The notes under the pieces were generated by a model. It saw only the letters and a list, made by a program, of their open reading frames with translations. It made no database searches and was not told the DNA's origin. A stretch of 60,895 bases of DNA, from contig NZ_JAIQXU010000028.1 in assembly GCF_020166395.1 (NCBI RefSeq), positions 1-60,895 on the forward strand, read 5' to 3'. Positions 7,618-15,166 of the stretch are shown one piece after another. The position numbers were made by a program, and so were the translations under genes. Origin of the DNA: Deinococcus betulae. Lineage in GTDB: Bacteria; Deinococcota; Deinococci; Deinococcales; Deinococcaceae. How positions within the stretch are numbered: the stretch's first letter is position 1; each line of letters opens with the position of its first letter.

Positions 7618-8232
7618 GTGGCCAGACGCATGACGAACACGCAGCGGGTGGTGCGGTCAATCCCCGACCGTTCCGGCAACAACTACACCAAGACGAGTGC
7701 GGGTGGTCTCGCGAGAGCGAGCAGTGCCGTGAAGTACATGGACCAGAAGGAGCAAACCCAGCTGTACACCTACGAGGAGACCCAGCTGCGGGAGACCGAC
7801 CGACTGCAGGCTGCCGAACGGATCGGGGAGACGACCACGAAGTACCAGCAGCACCTGACCTTCACCACGCAGCTGCCGGGAGAGCTGGAGGTTGACGAGC
7901 GACGGGCGGCCATGGTGGTCGCGCAGGCGGTGCAGGAGCGGCGTCCGGACGCGGACATCTATGCGGTCGCGGTGCATCAACAGGAGGGGAGCAACATCCA
8001 CGTCCACATCTGCTTTGGGACCGACACCACTCTCCGAAGAGGGGCCGAGGGCGACCTGATCCACTTCCAGGGCAAGGCCTTTGAGCTGGAGCGGGACCTG
8101 GGCCAGGACCTGCACCTCAGCCCTTATGGAGAGCAGCGCAAGGAGCCGGCGGGCGGCTGGATCCTGGACGTGGACGAGGAAGACCTCAAGCCGCAGAAGG
8201 CGCGCCAGGTGCAGTGGGACATGGACTACTGA
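7618..8232 (+). CDS. Very small HUH-type relaxase candidate
   Basis: 204 residues from a GTG three bases after the RHH gene (an ATG at 7630 is also possible). It carries a three-histidine signature, H120 in AVAVHQQEGSN, then IHVHICFG (H128, H130), close to the H.DT.NPH.H motif of MOB relaxases. The Tyr candidates are near residues 21 (SGNNYTKTSAGG) and 40. Relaxases nick oriT and stay attached to the 5' end of the transferred strand. Typical relaxases exceed 300 residues, so this would be the catalytic core alone, with no helicase or primase part. The C-terminus is acidic (LDVDEEDLKPQK). The call rests on one motif and on context. Confidence 0.55.
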   Translation: MARRMTNTQRVVRSIPDRSGNNYTKTSAGGLARASSAVKYMDQKEQTQLYTYEETQLRETDRLQAAERIGETTTKYQQHLTFTTQLPGELEVDERRAAMVVAQAVQERRPDADIYAVAVHQQEGSNIHVHICFGTDTTLRRGAEGDLIHFQGKAFELERDLGQDLHLSPYGEQRKEPAGGWILDVDEEDLKPQKARQVQWDMDY

Positions 8233-8344
8233 CCCCCCTCCCTGTTGATCCCTTGACGGGGTGAGGCGACGGTCTGGCGTATGTTCGCAACAACGCCGCA
8301 GCACAGCGCCTGGTGGTCTGGGTCAGGTGTTTCAGGAGGGTGGC

Positions 8345-8785
8345 ATGAAGCCAGAGGACAAGGCACCGATCACACCGGAAGAACGCGGCCGGCGATACGC
8401 GGCACTGGAAGCCGCACGGCATGGGATGCGCCTGTCGGGACTGCCGATGTACGGCCCGGATGAAGACCTGTTTGCAGCCTATGTGGAGGGTGACCTGGAG
8501 GCCGAGGAGGTGATTGAGGCGCTGCACCGCCGTCACAACCGCCGACGCTTTCCAGAGGGGCCGGATGGCCCTGAAGTCGTGGAAGAAGTCACGCAGCTGG
8601 AGGGGGTTGAGGTCATGGTTTACGAAGGGACCATTGAGCTGCCTGCTGATCTGCCGGCACCAATGCTGCCGGAATCCCTGGGGCTGAGTAAGCCCTACGA
8701 CGGCTCAGATCCGTGGCTGGGACGGCGTATCCGATTTATGGCGCAGCATGGCCTCGATGACGAGGACCGACTGGACCTGAACTGA
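8345..8785 (+). CDS. VbhA-like antitoxin-domain protein without a Fic partner
   Basis: 146 residues. Start chosen at the ATG preceded by AGGAGGG. Residues about 10-65 (PEERGRRYAALEAARHGMRL, then DLFAAYVEGDLEAEEVIEAL) resemble the VbhA antitoxin fold, in which a helix blocks the active site of a Fic AMP-transferase. The rest is acidic and unrecognised. VbhA-like domains are also found beside mobilisation genes, as here, but no Fic gene follows; the next feature is a terminator. It may be a relaxosome accessory protein instead. Confidence 0.45.
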   Translation: MKPEDKAPITPEERGRRYAALEAARHGMRLSGLPMYGPDEDLFAAYVEGDLEAEEVIEALHRRHNRRRFPEGPDGPEVVEEVTQLEGVEVMVYEGTIELPADLPAPMLPESLGLSKPYDGSDPWLGRRIRFMAQHGLDDEDRLDLN

Positions 8786-8827
8786 GAAAACGTGTTTGTA
8801 GACAGCTGCGGCGCCTGAGCCGAGAAG

Positions 8828-8849
8828 AAAGACGGCCGAAGCCGTCTTT
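8828..8849 (+). terminator. Rho-independent terminator after the mobilisation genes
   Basis: Stem AAAGACGGC / GCCGTCTTT with a short CGAA loop, ending in TTTG. It closes the 6904-8785 operon. Confidence 0.75.
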
Positions 8850-8960
8850 GATGTTGAGCATTATAGCCCGGTATGTGCTTCTGTAAACAGAAAAGATTAT
8901 AGCTACCTGGTTTCGGCGTAAAAGGTAGCTACGTGTATACAGGTCTATATGAGTAATAGC

Positions 8961-9197
8961 TTATTTAGGGTATATTCTCCTAATTCGGATATCTAACTTA
9001 TTTATATTATATCTTCCGTGAAGCTTAGCCTTTGCGCTCTTTGAATCGTCAGCTGTAACCTCGCCTTCCCATTCATCTCCAAACTCTTGACTATATACTC
9101 TTCTGATTTTATAGGCAAATACGGCTTGAGCCGTTTCTTTATCGGCGAGCTTTTCTAACCGTTTTTGCTCTCTATTCTTTTCGAAATGTCTTTCCAA
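8961..9197 (-). CDS. Hypothetical small basic protein in an AT-rich patch
   Basis: 78 residues from a TTG (no ATG in frame before the upstream stop). Highly charged N-terminus (KNREQKRLEKLADKETAQ), then a possible beta-rich part (IRRVYSQEFGDEWEGEVTADD). The base composition is clearly lower in GC than the flanks, which suggests transfer. No domain known. Weak start evidence. Confidence 0.35.
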   Translation of the reverse strand: MERHFEKNREQKRLEKLADKETAQAVFAYKIRRVYSQEFGDEWEGEVTADDSKSAKAKLHGRYNINKLDIRIRRIYPK

Positions 9198-9374
9198 ATT
9201 CCATTCATATTAATAGTCTCCACTAGTCTTATTCTTCTTTGATCTAGCATTAATATAGGTAGCGGCATTCAACAGATCACTAAATACTCTGCAAAAAAGA
9301 TGAGTCCTCAAGTGAATTTTCATCCCGTCTTCTGAGTATATGCACCTCGGCTGGATATGAGTATCGGAGAATAT

Positions 9375-9770
9375 TTAATTAAGACTCCTATTAACTTGTT
9401 TCTTCATTATGGCCATTTGCATGGCGAGATAAGCCTTCTCTTCGCCATATGCAATTGCTTGACGGCCATCATCAAGCTTAAATATAAAGTTTACCATCTT
9501 CTTACGACTTGCAAAAACACCTGCTATTAAGCCCACTGGACCAAGTATTACGCTTCCTAAAAGGCCTAGACCAATAGTTGAGCCTAGCTTTTGAACTGTT
9601 TCTGATGTAGCAATTTCGACACTTGTAACACGGCTAAGCTCGATAGCCTCTACTTTATTGGGATCGGAGTTTCCTTCTTTGAAGAAACCTAGTCGGTCAC
9701 CAACCATCATATTTGTGTCCTCAGACCAGCTGCCGGCAAGAAGCTTGCATGTTGGTGGAAATAGTCCCAT
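9375..9770 (-). CDS. Hypothetical membrane-associated protein with glycine zipper
   Basis: 131 residues. The N-terminal part (KLLAGSWSEDTNMMVGDRLG) is soluble. Residues about 80-105 form one hydrophobic Gly-rich segment (LGLLGSVILGPVGLIAGVF) that could insert in a membrane. The ORF is AT-rich like its neighbour at 8961, so both probably arrived together. Small phage- or plasmid-borne proteins of this layout exist, but the function is unknown. Between 9198 and 9374 I see no gene. Confidence 0.5.
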   Translation of the reverse strand: MGLFPPTCKLLAGSWSEDTNMMVGDRLGFFKEGNSDPNKVEAIELSRVTSVEIATSETVQKLGSTIGLGLLGSVILGPVGLIAGVFASRKKMVNFIFKLDDGRQAIAYGEEKAYLAMQMAIMKKQVNRSLN

Positions 9771-9828
9771 ATGGCTAGTTTAATAGTGCCATCTTGCACA
9801 TTTCTTCCAGTTAAGTTTTCTAACGAAA

Positions 9829-9850
9829 AAGACGACCCGAAGGCCGCCTT
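9829..9850 (-). terminator. UUCG-loop terminator of the BTAD regulator gene
   Basis: Read on the minus strand: AAGGCGGCC, loop TTCG, GGTCGTCTT, then a T run. A very similar module lies at 56513-56536, also downstream of a minus-strand gene. Shared sequence extends through GATTTCTCTAA and a run of G residues. Confidence 0.7.
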
Positions 9851-9955
9851 GATTTCTCTAACGTAGCGTCAAATACAGGGGGGGTCAACCCTATGCGGTG
9901 GGTTCGCGCCGCGCTGCCCTGGCATGAAGCCATCAGGGAAGGGTGGTTTCCCGCC

Positions 9956-11884
9956 TCAGTTCAGCGACTGATTGAGTTGCCTCGAGAACTTCGCCACGGT
10001 GGCGGGGACGTCCCCATACTCGTTCTCGTACAGCTCGCAGATCCGCTTATGAGCTGCGCGGGCTGCGGCGTGGCCTTTCAGGACCAGGGTCGCCTTCAGC
10101 AGAAACTCGTTGAGCGCTTCATCCAATGGATCAGTCCCCAGCAGGCGGGTGGCGAGATGCAGGCACTTCTCATGCTCACCCTGCGCATGCCATTCGTCCA
10201 GCGTTTCGAGGCCCAGTTGGATGATCCAGCTTTTCAATGCCTCACGCTCCGTTTCAATCCATTCCCCGTCCAGTGGCCAGAGCAGCGGGCCAGTGTAGAG
10301 GTCGAGCTTACCCAGAAAGTCGGGGTTTGACGAATCGTTGAGCGCGTGGCGGAGCTGCAGCAGATCCCATTCCAGTTGCAGGCCGTCCAGCACGACACTG
10401 TACGTCCGCCGTTCCCGGTTGTAGGGAATTTTTAGCCCGGGAATGCTGCGTTCCAGTTCACTGCGGGCCTGGTGGATATAACTCTTCGAGCGTTTGTGCT
10501 CCGCGTCTGGAAACAGCGTGATCTGCATCTGGTCCAGGCGGCTGTCCGGACGGTCAAGCAGGAATGTCAGGATTTCTACGCTGCGGGCCAGATCCAGCCG
10601 GACAGGTTTGCCGTCCATCAGCAGGCGGGCACCGCCCAGCGTCTCCAGTCGCACGGTGCGGGGGACGGCCCCTTCCGCTGCCGCGAGGTCCGTGAGCAGT
10701 TCCTGGCCATATTCTTCCGCTGCGCGGTTGCCCAGGTGGGCCTGCACCTGGGGCAGGGACCGCGACTCAATCACGAAAGCCTGACCACTGCCCAACGCAT
10801 GCCGGAGATCAGTCGCTTCGGCCAGCGCTTCGTCCGCCGCTGTGATGTTGCCCAGGCGAAGATGGGCTTCCGCGAGATGCAGCCACGTCCAGCCCAGCTC
10901 GCGGTCCAGGCGGAGTTGGGTAAAGATCTGCTGGGCCCTGTGGAGTACGTCTGACGCGGTGGGTTGACCTTGCAGGGCCAGCAGGGCGCCTTCCCGCAGG
11001 AGGGCGAAGCCTTCCCCGCGCGGGCCGCTGGTCAGGTTGCGCCCCCGGGCCAGGTGTCGCCGGGCGACCTGGAATTCACCGGTGGCCGTAGCAACAGCGC
11101 ATAAAGCCAGTTCGGCGTAGCACTCCGTTTCGTTCTCCCCGGCTTGTTTGGCCAGTGCTGCCGCTTCAGCAAAGAGCTTCTGAGCCCCTTGCAGGGCTCC
11201 CCTGGCGCGCTCAAGCACACCCCGGTTATAGGTCAGGACAGGTTGAGAGAACGGAAAGTGCCTGGCATGGGCCGCAGCGCTGCGCAGCGCTTCTTCCGCC
11301 TCGTCATATTGACCGAGGTAGACCAAGCTGAGACCTCTGGCCCCCAGCACAAAGGCCCGCCGGGCGGGATTGGCGGACCGCGTGGCAAATTCAAAGTACT
11401 CAATGGCGCGGGCGTCCAGGCCACGCAAGGCGTAGACCGTGCCCATCACCTGCGCGATAGAGACCAGCAGCTTATCGCCCGCCCAGGTGCCCTGACCTTC
11501 AAACCAGGCGCGTTCCAGCAGGGACGTGGCCTTGCCCAGGTCGCCCTCAGACAGGGCCTGTGAACTCGCCTCCCGGTACGCCAGGGCAGCGTCAAACGGC
11601 TCCAAGGGAAGCTTCATCAGGTCCGCCAGGGTGCTGCTGGCAATTTCAGGCTGACCCGCCAGCCGGTAGAGCGTGGCCAGTTCGATCCGTGCCGCTGCTT
11701 CCCCCCGCGAGACCGCTTTGGCCAGCAGGGTCTTGGCTTCAAACATGCGGCCCAGATTGTGCAGGCACAGACCTGCCCAGCGGTCGTCCTGAGCGCCTGG
11801 GGCTGAGAGCTGGGTGTAAAGCTCCCACCCACCCTCGTAGTCCCCCTCAAGAATGCGCAGCAGTACGGGATTCCGCTCGTCCAT
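9956..11884 (-). CDS. TPR regulator with winged-helix and BTAD domains (SARP-like)
   Basis: 642 residues from the ATG at 11884 (MDERNPVLLRIL). An upstream extension in frame would overlap the peptide gene and is rejected. Residues about 1-370 are TPR-like helical repeats (for example ARAIEYFEFATRSANPARRA, LGQYDEAEEALRSAAAHARH). Residues about 405-490 form an OmpR-type winged helix (VRLETLGGARLLMDGKPVRL, then LFPDAEHKRSKSYIHQARSE). Residues about 500-640 are a bacterial transcriptional activator domain. In classical SARP regulators the DNA-binding and BTAD parts come first; here the TPR part is N-terminal. Divergent from the secreted-peptide gene across an 82-bp gap, so it likely controls the peptide operon, perhaps sensing a peptide through its TPRs (inference). 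Confidence 0.85.
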   Translation of the reverse strand: MDERNPVLLRILEGDYEGGWELYTQLSAPGAQDDRWAGLCLHNLGRMFEAKTLLAKAVSRGEAAARIELATLYRLAGQPEIASSTLADLMKLPLEPFDAALAYREASSQALSEGDLGKATSLLERAWFEGQGTWAGDKLLVSIAQVMGTVYALRGLDARAIEYFEFATRSANPARRAFVLGARGLSLVYLGQYDEAEEALRSAAAHARHFPFSQPVLTYNRGVLERARGALQGAQKLFAEAAALAKQAGENETECYAELALCAVATATGEFQVARRHLARGRNLTSGPRGEGFALLREGALLALQGQPTASDVLHRAQQIFTQLRLDRELGWTWLHLAEAHLRLGNITAADEALAEATDLRHALGSGQAFVIESRSLPQVQAHLGNRAAEEYGQELLTDLAAAEGAVPRTVRLETLGGARLLMDGKPVRLDLARSVEILTFLLDRPDSRLDQMQITLFPDAEHKRSKSYIHQARSELERSIPGLKIPYNRERRTYSVVLDGLQLEWDLLQLRHALNDSSNPDFLGKLDLYTGPLLWPLDGEWIETEREALKSWIIQLGLETLDEWHAQGEHEKCLHLATRLLGTDPLDEALNEFLLKATLVLKGHAAARAAHKRICELYENEYGDVPATVAKFSRQLNQSLN

Positions 11885-11966
11885 AAACGAGGCGAGTTTA
11901 TACCCAGGACGGACCCAAACCGACCGCAAATTAGCCTCTGGGCACGTTCGAAGGAGGACGCCCCAG
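11885..11966. promoter_or_regulatory. Divergent promoter region between regulator and secreted peptide
   Basis: 82 bp. GTTTATACC around 11895 is a plausible -10-like element. AAGGAGGA at 11950-11957 is a strong ribosome binding site for the peptide gene. No clear direct repeats for the regulator are visible. Confidence 0.35.
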
Positions 11967-12116
11967 ATGAAAAGCAACCAGAAAAAAACATTCTTCCTTA
12001 GCTTCGTCTTCATGGTCCTGCTGGGCATGGCCAAAGCGGATCCAACCGGCACCGGCACCGGCCTGCTGACCCCTGGCACCAAGACCACCGCGCCGTCCAG
12101 CCCAGCCCCGCGCTGA
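11967..12116 (+). CDS. Secreted small peptide precursor
   Basis: 49 residues with a textbook signal peptide: MKSNQKKTFF, a hydrophobic core (LSFVFMVLLGM), and an AKA cleavage site before DPTGTGTG. The predicted mature peptide is about 25 residues, rich in Gly, Thr, Pro and Ser (LLTPGTKTTAPSSPAPR at the end) and without Cys. AAGGAGGA ends about ten bases before the ATG, and the gene is divergent from the TPR-BTAD regulator. Its size and export signal fit a pheromone or signalling peptide, or a bacteriocin-like product. It is followed by the three peptide genes at 12226-12632. Function not known. Confidence 0.7.
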   Translation: MKSNQKKTFFLSFVFMVLLGMAKADPTGTGTGLLTPGTKTTAPSSPAPR

Positions 12117-12175
12117 ACGCCCTCCCTCCTTTTGAGATTTCCCCTTTTGAAGGTCAACAACATCAGGAAGACGCC

Positions 12176-12208
12176 ATGCCCCGGCAGGACCCGTCTTTTC
12201 AAGACTAG
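12176..12208 (+). CDS. Possible 10-codon leader ORF (doubtful)
   Basis: ATG to TAG encoding MPRQDPSFQD, preceded by AGGAAG at a good distance. It ends 17 bases before the first 33-residue peptide gene. It might be a translated leader controlling expression. The only support is the ribosome binding site and position, so chance is a real alternative. Confidence 0.2.
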   Translation: MPRQDPSFQD

Positions 12209-12225
12209 ACCCCAAGGAGGTGACT

Positions 12226-12327
12226 ATGAAAGTTCAAGCCATCAAAACCCAGATGCGTAAGACCACCAGCTTCCTCAAAGACGTGCTGATGGTCTGGAAC
12301 CACGCCCCCCGCCCCGGTCAGGACTGA
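12226..12327 (+). CDS. Tandem 33-residue peptide, copy 1
   Basis: 33 codons plus TGA, with the strong site AAGGAGG before the ATG. The peptide begins MKVQAIKTQMRKTTSFLK and ends DVLMVWNHAPRPGQD. The first about 25 residues are a basic amphipathic helix; the tail is Pro/Gly-rich. No Cys, no signal peptide. It differs from copies 2 and 3 only at residues 5 and 8 (Ala/Thr for Thr/Ala). The DNA differs mainly at synonymous positions, so the protein sequence is under selection. Probably a ribosomally made peptide that is processed or exported by the downstream MFS protein (inference). Confidence 0.8.
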   Translation: MKVQAIKTQMRKTTSFLKDVLMVWNHAPRPGQD

Positions 12328-12374
12328 TTCCAGCTCTACCTTCCGCTCCCTCCTCACCCAATTCCGAGGTCCCT

Positions 12375-12476
12375 ATGAAAGTACAAACCATCAAAGCCCA
12401 GATGCGTAAGACCACCAGCTTCCTCAAAGACGTCCTGATGGTCTGGAACCATGCGCCCCGCCCCGGCCAGGACTGA
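12375..12476 (+). CDS. Tandem 33-residue peptide, copy 2
   Basis: Starts MKVQTIKAQMRKTTSFLK and ends with the same APRPGQD tail; identical in protein to copy 3. A CCGAGG element precedes the ATG. The 47-bp spacer from copy 1 shares short blocks with the next spacer (TTCCGAGGTC). Several third-position differences from copy 3 (for example GTA/GTT, GAC GTC/GAC GTG) show that the copies are not a fresh duplication. Confidence 0.8.
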   Translation: MKVQTIKAQMRKTTSFLKDVLMVWNHAPRPGQD

Positions 12477-12530
12477 ACTCCAGATCACCCCGCCGCCCTC
12501 CGCTCCTTACTCACCCGTTCCGAGGTCTCC

Positions 12531-12632
12531 ATGAAAGTTCAAACCATCAAAGCCCAGATGCGCAAAACCACCAGCTTCCTCAAGGACGTGCTGATGGTCT
12601 GGAACCACGCTCCCCGCCCCGGTCAGGACTGA
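12531..12632 (+). CDS. Tandem 33-residue peptide, copy 3
   Basis: Protein identical to copy 2, with silent codon changes. CCGAGG lies before the ATG. It is the last peptide before a hairpin at 12645-12676 and the TPR-like gene. Three gene copies plus a possible attenuator give the peptide much higher expression than the downstream machinery, as expected for a structural peptide or antimicrobial precursor. Confidence 0.8.
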   Translation: MKVQTIKAQMRKTTSFLKDVLMVWNHAPRPGQD

Positions 12633-12644
12633 ACGCCGCTTCCC

Positions 12645-12680
12645 GGAGGTGTTGGGGATGACCTCAACACCTTCCTTTTA
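12645..12680 (+). terminator. Attenuator-like hairpin between peptide genes and the rest of the operon
   Basis: Stem AGGTGTTG / CAACACCT around GGGATGAC, extended by GG/CC, followed by TTTTA. It looks like a leaky terminator that lets part of the transcripts continue into 12694. Confidence 0.55.
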
Positions 12681-12693
12681 AGGACACCTAACA

Positions 12694-13938
12694 ATGGAAC
12701 ACCTCGTTGAATCCGCTCCCACCCACCGCTTCTTCACTGCTCTCATCCAGCGCGGCCACCTGCGCGGCGACGTGCGCGCCTACGTGCTGAACCAGCCCAC
12801 CGCGCTGATGGATTACGCCGCCAACCACCTGTCGGACCTGGGGCTGCGGCGCAGTGAGAATCCCAGTGTCTTCACCCGCCAGATTCTGGTGTCGGTGAAC
12901 CGCACCGACGTGGAACTGGCGTTGCAGGGCCTGACGACCCAGGACGCCTTCACGGCGAAACTGCTGGGGGAACGCGGAGACATCGAGGATTTTTTTGGGC
13001 AGGCGGCGGCCTCATCCGCCAGGGATCTGGACGCCCTGCTGAACTATTACGTGAATCGTGTGGGCTCCTGGAGTGACGCGGGCCGCGTCTGCACGGAGCT
13101 GGTGCTGCCGCAGCTGGCTGACCTCGTCAGAACGGACGCCGAATACGGGCCCATCCTGACGTTCAACACCGCCAACATGCTGGCCATCAACGCGGATCCC
13201 AGCTGCTTCAACCTGTACGACCAGGCGTTCGGCCTGTTCCACAACGAGTACATCCGCTTCTCCATCCTGTACCGCAAGATCGTGGCCAGCGTGAAGCGCT
13301 TTGACAACGCGTCGGTTGGGCAGCTCAACGCGTTCATGCAGGCCGCTGAAGCGTACCTGCAGTCCGCCAGTGACAGCCAGGAGTTCCACGACTTCTGCCA
13401 GTCCATGATCAGCAACATTCGCGCGCTCTACTACCTGAAAAGCGATCAGTCCGAACTGGCCTTCCGGGAGATTGAACGTGCCGCCCACCTCATTGACGGC
13501 ATCGCCCGGATCGATGGAGACGGCCTGCACTACGACTCAGACATCAAAAAGCGCTACTATGTTCAGATTCACGAGAACTACGTGATGATGCTGAACATCC
13601 GCCATGAGACGGCGCAGTCCATCCGGACGATGCACAAGGTGATCGACTTCTGCCGGGCCCAGCACGACGAATCGCTCGTCGAAGCGCTGGCCATCCAGGG
13701 CTACAACTTCATCATGGCCGAGCGCTACGGCGACTCGCTGCCCTTCCTGGAAGAAGCCCTCGACATCCTGCGCCGCCGCTATGCCGTCTTCCCGCTCATC
13801 GAGCGACGCATTCTCGAAATGATACTCGTGGCCCACGCGGAACAGGGCCATGACCAGACCGTTGCGGAGCTGGAGCGGACCCTCGACCAGCAGGAAGCCC
13901 TGGCCGCCGCACGAATGGGAGCTGCTCATGCATCCTGA
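12694..13938 (+). CDS. TPR-like helical-repeat protein of the peptide operon
   Basis: 414 residues, almost all alpha-helical. The C-terminal half has TPR-like repeats (ESLVEALAIQGYNFIMAERY, GDSLPFLEEALDILRRRYAV). The N-terminal half is unrecognised and includes a conserved-looking acidic/aromatic patch (DIEDFFGQAAASSARDLDAL). No membrane segment and no catalytic motif seen. It overlaps the MFS gene by 11 bp. By context it could bind the 33-residue peptide as a chaperone, sensor or maturation scaffold, in the way Rap/PlcR-type TPR proteins bind peptides. That is inference; an unknown modifying enzyme cannot be excluded. Confidence 0.7.
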   Translation: MEHLVESAPTHRFFTALIQRGHLRGDVRAYVLNQPTALMDYAANHLSDLGLRRSENPSVFTRQILVSVNRTDVELALQGLTTQDAFTAKLLGERGDIEDFFGQAAASSARDLDALLNYYVNRVGSWSDAGRVCTELVLPQLADLVRTDAEYGPILTFNTANMLAINADPSCFNLYDQAFGLFHNEYIRFSILYRKIVASVKRFDNASVGQLNAFMQAAEAYLQSASDSQEFHDFCQSMISNIRALYYLKSDQSELAFREIERAAHLIDGIARIDGDGLHYDSDIKKRYYVQIHENYVMMLNIRHETAQSIRTMHKVIDFCRAQHDESLVEALAIQGYNFIMAERYGDSLPFLEEALDILRRRYAVFPLIERRILEMILVAHAEQGHDQTVAELERTLDQQEALAAARMGAAHAS

Positions 13939-15148
13939 AAAACTCTGGAACAGAAACTTCGCGGCCTACTTTGCGGCCACCGGCTTCTCCAGCTTCGGCA
14001 GCACCCTCACCTCGGTCGCCCTGGGCTACCTGATCTACGAGAAGACCGGCTCCACCACCGGTTTTGCCATCAGCCTGGCGATCTCTGCCGCCACCGCGCT
14101 GCTGAGCCCGAAAGCAGGCGCCCTGGTCGACAAGTACGCCCTGAAGCCCATGCTGGTGATGGGGGACGTGATCCGCGGGCTGCTGTTGCTGGCCCTGGTC
14201 ATCGCCACCCTGATGGGCCACTTTCATGTGGCGCTCGTCTACGCGGTCAATCTCATCAACGGCCTCACCGGACTGGTGTACCGCCCAGCGGTCGGCAAGC
14301 TGATCCCCCGGATGGTCCCCAGGGACCAGATGATGCGCGCCAACGGCCTCATGGGCTCGATGTACGACACCGCCGGCATTCTCGGCTTTCTGCTGGGCGG
14401 CACCCTCGTCGCGTTCGCCGGGTCGACGACCACCATCATTGTTGACGCCGTGACCTTCCTGCTGATGGGCCTCGTGTTCCTGCTCATCAATACTGGCGAT
14501 AAGGAAGCTGCGGCGGCGGCCAGGCAGAACCCCACCGCGAAAGCAGAAGGAAGCTGGCCCGTCTTCCAGTACATGGTGAGCAGCGGCATGATCATCTGCC
14601 CCCTGCTGATCTTCCTGAGCTCCGTCTACATCGCGCCGTTCCGCATCACCCTGCCGGAACAGTTCAGCAGCGCCATGTTCGGCACGTTCTTCGCCGTCTA
14701 CTCCGTGGGCACCCTCCTCGCCGGCCTCGCCACCGCCTACTTCAATGAGCGCCTGTTCCGCCGCGACATCCTGGTAGCTGGTGTCCTCGCCGCTCCCGTG
14801 GTCCTGCTGGCCGCCGCCCTGACCGCCCACCCGGTGGCCTACTTCGCCATCGCCCTGCTGCTCGGGTTTCTCAACGTCACCAGCAGCACCATCGCCTACA
14901 CCAGCATCCAGACGCTCATCCGTGACGACATCCGGGGCCGTGTGTTCGGCATCATGGGGCTGATCGAACGTGGCGGCATGCCCCTGGCGTACCTGACGCT
15001 CTCCGGCATGATTACGCTCGTCTCCACCACCACGATCTACACCGTGTTCGCTGGTGCCCTGCTGATCGTCTCCCTCGGTCTCGTGGCCTATCTGGTGCGC
15101 AAGAACCTGCTGGCTCAGTCCTCCCTCACCGCCGTCGCCGCCGACTGA
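13928..15148 (+). CDS. MFS transporter, probable peptide exporter
   Basis: 406 residues from the ATG at 13928, which lies inside the end of the upstream gene behind GGGAGC. About ten to twelve hydrophobic segments. The N-terminus FAATGFSSFGSTLTSVALGYL and the loop LVDKYALKPMLVMGD (the G.L.DR..R-type loop of MFS drug and macrolide-efflux proteins) fit the MFS-3 / Bcr-type exporter group. In the inner membrane it would export a small molecule or peptide by proton antiport. Its place in the operon makes the peptide product the likely cargo, as with the MccC exporter of microcin C. Confidence 0.85.
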   Translation: MHPEKLWNRNFAAYFAATGFSSFGSTLTSVALGYLIYEKTGSTTGFAISLAISAATALLSPKAGALVDKYALKPMLVMGDVIRGLLLLALVIATLMGHFHVALVYAVNLINGLTGLVYRPAVGKLIPRMVPRDQMMRANGLMGSMYDTAGILGFLLGGTLVAFAGSTTTIIVDAVTFLLMGLVFLLINTGDKEAAAAARQNPTAKAEGSWPVFQYMVSSGMIICPLLIFLSSVYIAPFRITLPEQFSSAMFGTFFAVYSVGTLLAGLATAYFNERLFRRDILVAGVLAAPVVLLAAALTAHPVAYFAIALLLGFLNVTSSTIAYTSIQTLIRDDIRGRVFGIMGLIERGGMPLAYLTLSGMITLVSTTTIYTVFAGALLIVSLGLVAYLVRKNLLAQSSLTAVAAD

Positions 15149-15166
15149 CCTCCAAAGGACACCACC

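Noticed and set aside
11885..12202. Upstream extension of the TPR-BTAD regulator
   Set aside because: It would run antisense through the secreted-peptide gene and has no TPR character.
12226..12632. Non-coding repeat instead of peptide genes
   Set aside because: Copies share start, stop and ribosome binding sites, and differ mostly at third codon positions.
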